From contig ONXW01000272.1 in NCBI GenBank assembly GCA_900321915.1, positions 1-6,926 of the forward strand: DNA of 6,926 nucleotides, written 5' to 3'. Positions within the stretch are counted from its first letter, which is position 1, and every line of letters begins with the position of its first letter. The notes beneath the pieces are model-generated. The model was not told the DNA's origin. It searched no databases and worked only from the letters and a program-made list of their open reading frames with translations. Below are positions 6,474 through 6,926 of the stretch, piece by piece. The stretch is from an uncultured Eubacteriales bacterium. Its GTDB lineage: Bacteria > Bacillota > Clostridia > Lachnospirales > Lachnospiraceae. The position numbers and the translations under genes are program-made.

Positions 6474-6926
6474 TTATTTCCCAAGTTCCGCCCAGTCCGG
6501 AAGATCCGCTGTGAGGTCGATCCATTTCCCTGTGTACGGATGCCGGAATGTCAGCCGGTAAGCGCAGAGTCCCAGCGATTCGCCGCCCCGGGACGCGTCA
6601 TTCTGCCGCTTCACATCCTCCGGGTTTCCCGTCCTGTTATACACCTCCGCGGCCCCGCCGGGCCCGTACAGCCTGTCGCCGGCCAGCGGGTGACCGGCGG
6701 ACGCCATGTGGACGCGGATCTGGTGGGTTCTCCCGTGCTCCAGCCTGCAGCGTACCAGGGTCCGGCCTTCCTGTTCCCGGATAACCTCATAGAAGGTTTT
6801 TGCAGGCTTTCCCCCGGGTGCCGTCCTGCGGAGGAGGAACACCCCGGGGACCCGCTCCAGAGGCAGGTCTATCACGCCTGTTTTTTCGGGAAATATTCCT
6901 TCCGCAAGCGCCAGGTAGGTTTTCCT
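6474..6926 (-). CDS. RluA-family pseudouridine synthase, C-terminal part (cut by window edge)
   Basis: Enzymes of this family convert specific uridines in rRNA or tRNA to pseudouridine. The frame is open to the window end, leaving the last 150 residues and a TAA stop. The first visible residues, RKTYLALAEG, match the family's KxYLALVEG strand. CRLEHGRTHQIRVHMASAGH and the following GDRLYG are the signature of the RluA catalytic fold's second half, and LCAYRLTFRHPYTGKWI is the usual final segment. The catalytic aspartate (HRLDxxTSG motif) should lie upstream, outside the window, and cannot be checked. Which uridine is modified, and whether it corresponds to RluA, RluC or RluD, cannot be told from this fragment, so no symbol is given. 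It points towards parE across a 124-nt gap with a terminator-like hairpin and is probably a separate transcription unit. Confidence 0.9.
   Translation of the reverse strand, partial: RKTYLALAEGIFPEKTGVIDLPLERVPGVFLLRRTAPGGKPAKTFYEVIREQEGRTLVRCRLEHGRTHQIRVHMASAGHPLAGDRLYGPGGAAEVYNRTGNPEDVKRQNDASRGGESLGLCAYRLTFRHPYTGKWIDLTADLPDWAELGK

Overview
The window looks like chromosomal housekeeping DNA from a fairly GC-rich Gram-positive anaerobe, most likely a clostridial Firmicute of the Lachnospiraceae type. This rests on recalled family resemblance, not on a search. The support is strong AGGAGG-type ribosome binding sites, sigma-A-type promoters, the ASADH and DeoD subtypes, and a second type IIA topoisomerase gene pair with a GyrB-like B subunit. 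All genes lie on the minus strand, so transcription runs from right to left.

In transcription order the window holds: the C-terminal part of an RluA-family pseudouridine synthase (6474-6926, cut by the window edge); a 124-nt gap with a terminator-like hairpin and two promoter candidates; a type IIA topoisomerase B subunit (parE/gyrB family, 4430-6349); its A subunit (parC-like, 2161-4401); deoD purine nucleoside phosphorylase (1403-2140); a 94-nt gap with a probable promoter inside an AT-rich palindrome; asd aspartate-semialdehyde dehydrogenase (217-1308); a strong terminator; a second terminator-like hairpin; and the first 38 codons of topB, topoisomerase III (1-116, cut by the window edge).

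The parE, parC and deoD genes are separated by only 28 and 20 nt and probably form one operon driven from about 6380-6458. The two topoisomerase subunits form an A2B2 DNA-gate enzyme. The A subunit lacks a recognisable GyrA box at the usual place, so a decatenating or relaxing topoisomerase IV role is more likely than gyrase, although the B subunit keeps GyrB-like signatures. Topoisomerase III follows at the end of the cluster, so three topoisomerase polypeptides lie within 6.4 kb. deoD (purine salvage) and asd (lysine, threonine, methionine and diaminopimelate synthesis) sit between them with no obvious functional link.

I see no mobile element, CRISPR array, tRNA or rRNA, and no previously undescribed system. 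The points worth checking are regulatory: a topoisomerase promoter whose -35 box lies in the loop of a terminator-like hairpin, a palindrome over the asd promoter, and tandem hairpins directly before topB. The longest non-coding stretch is 124 nt.
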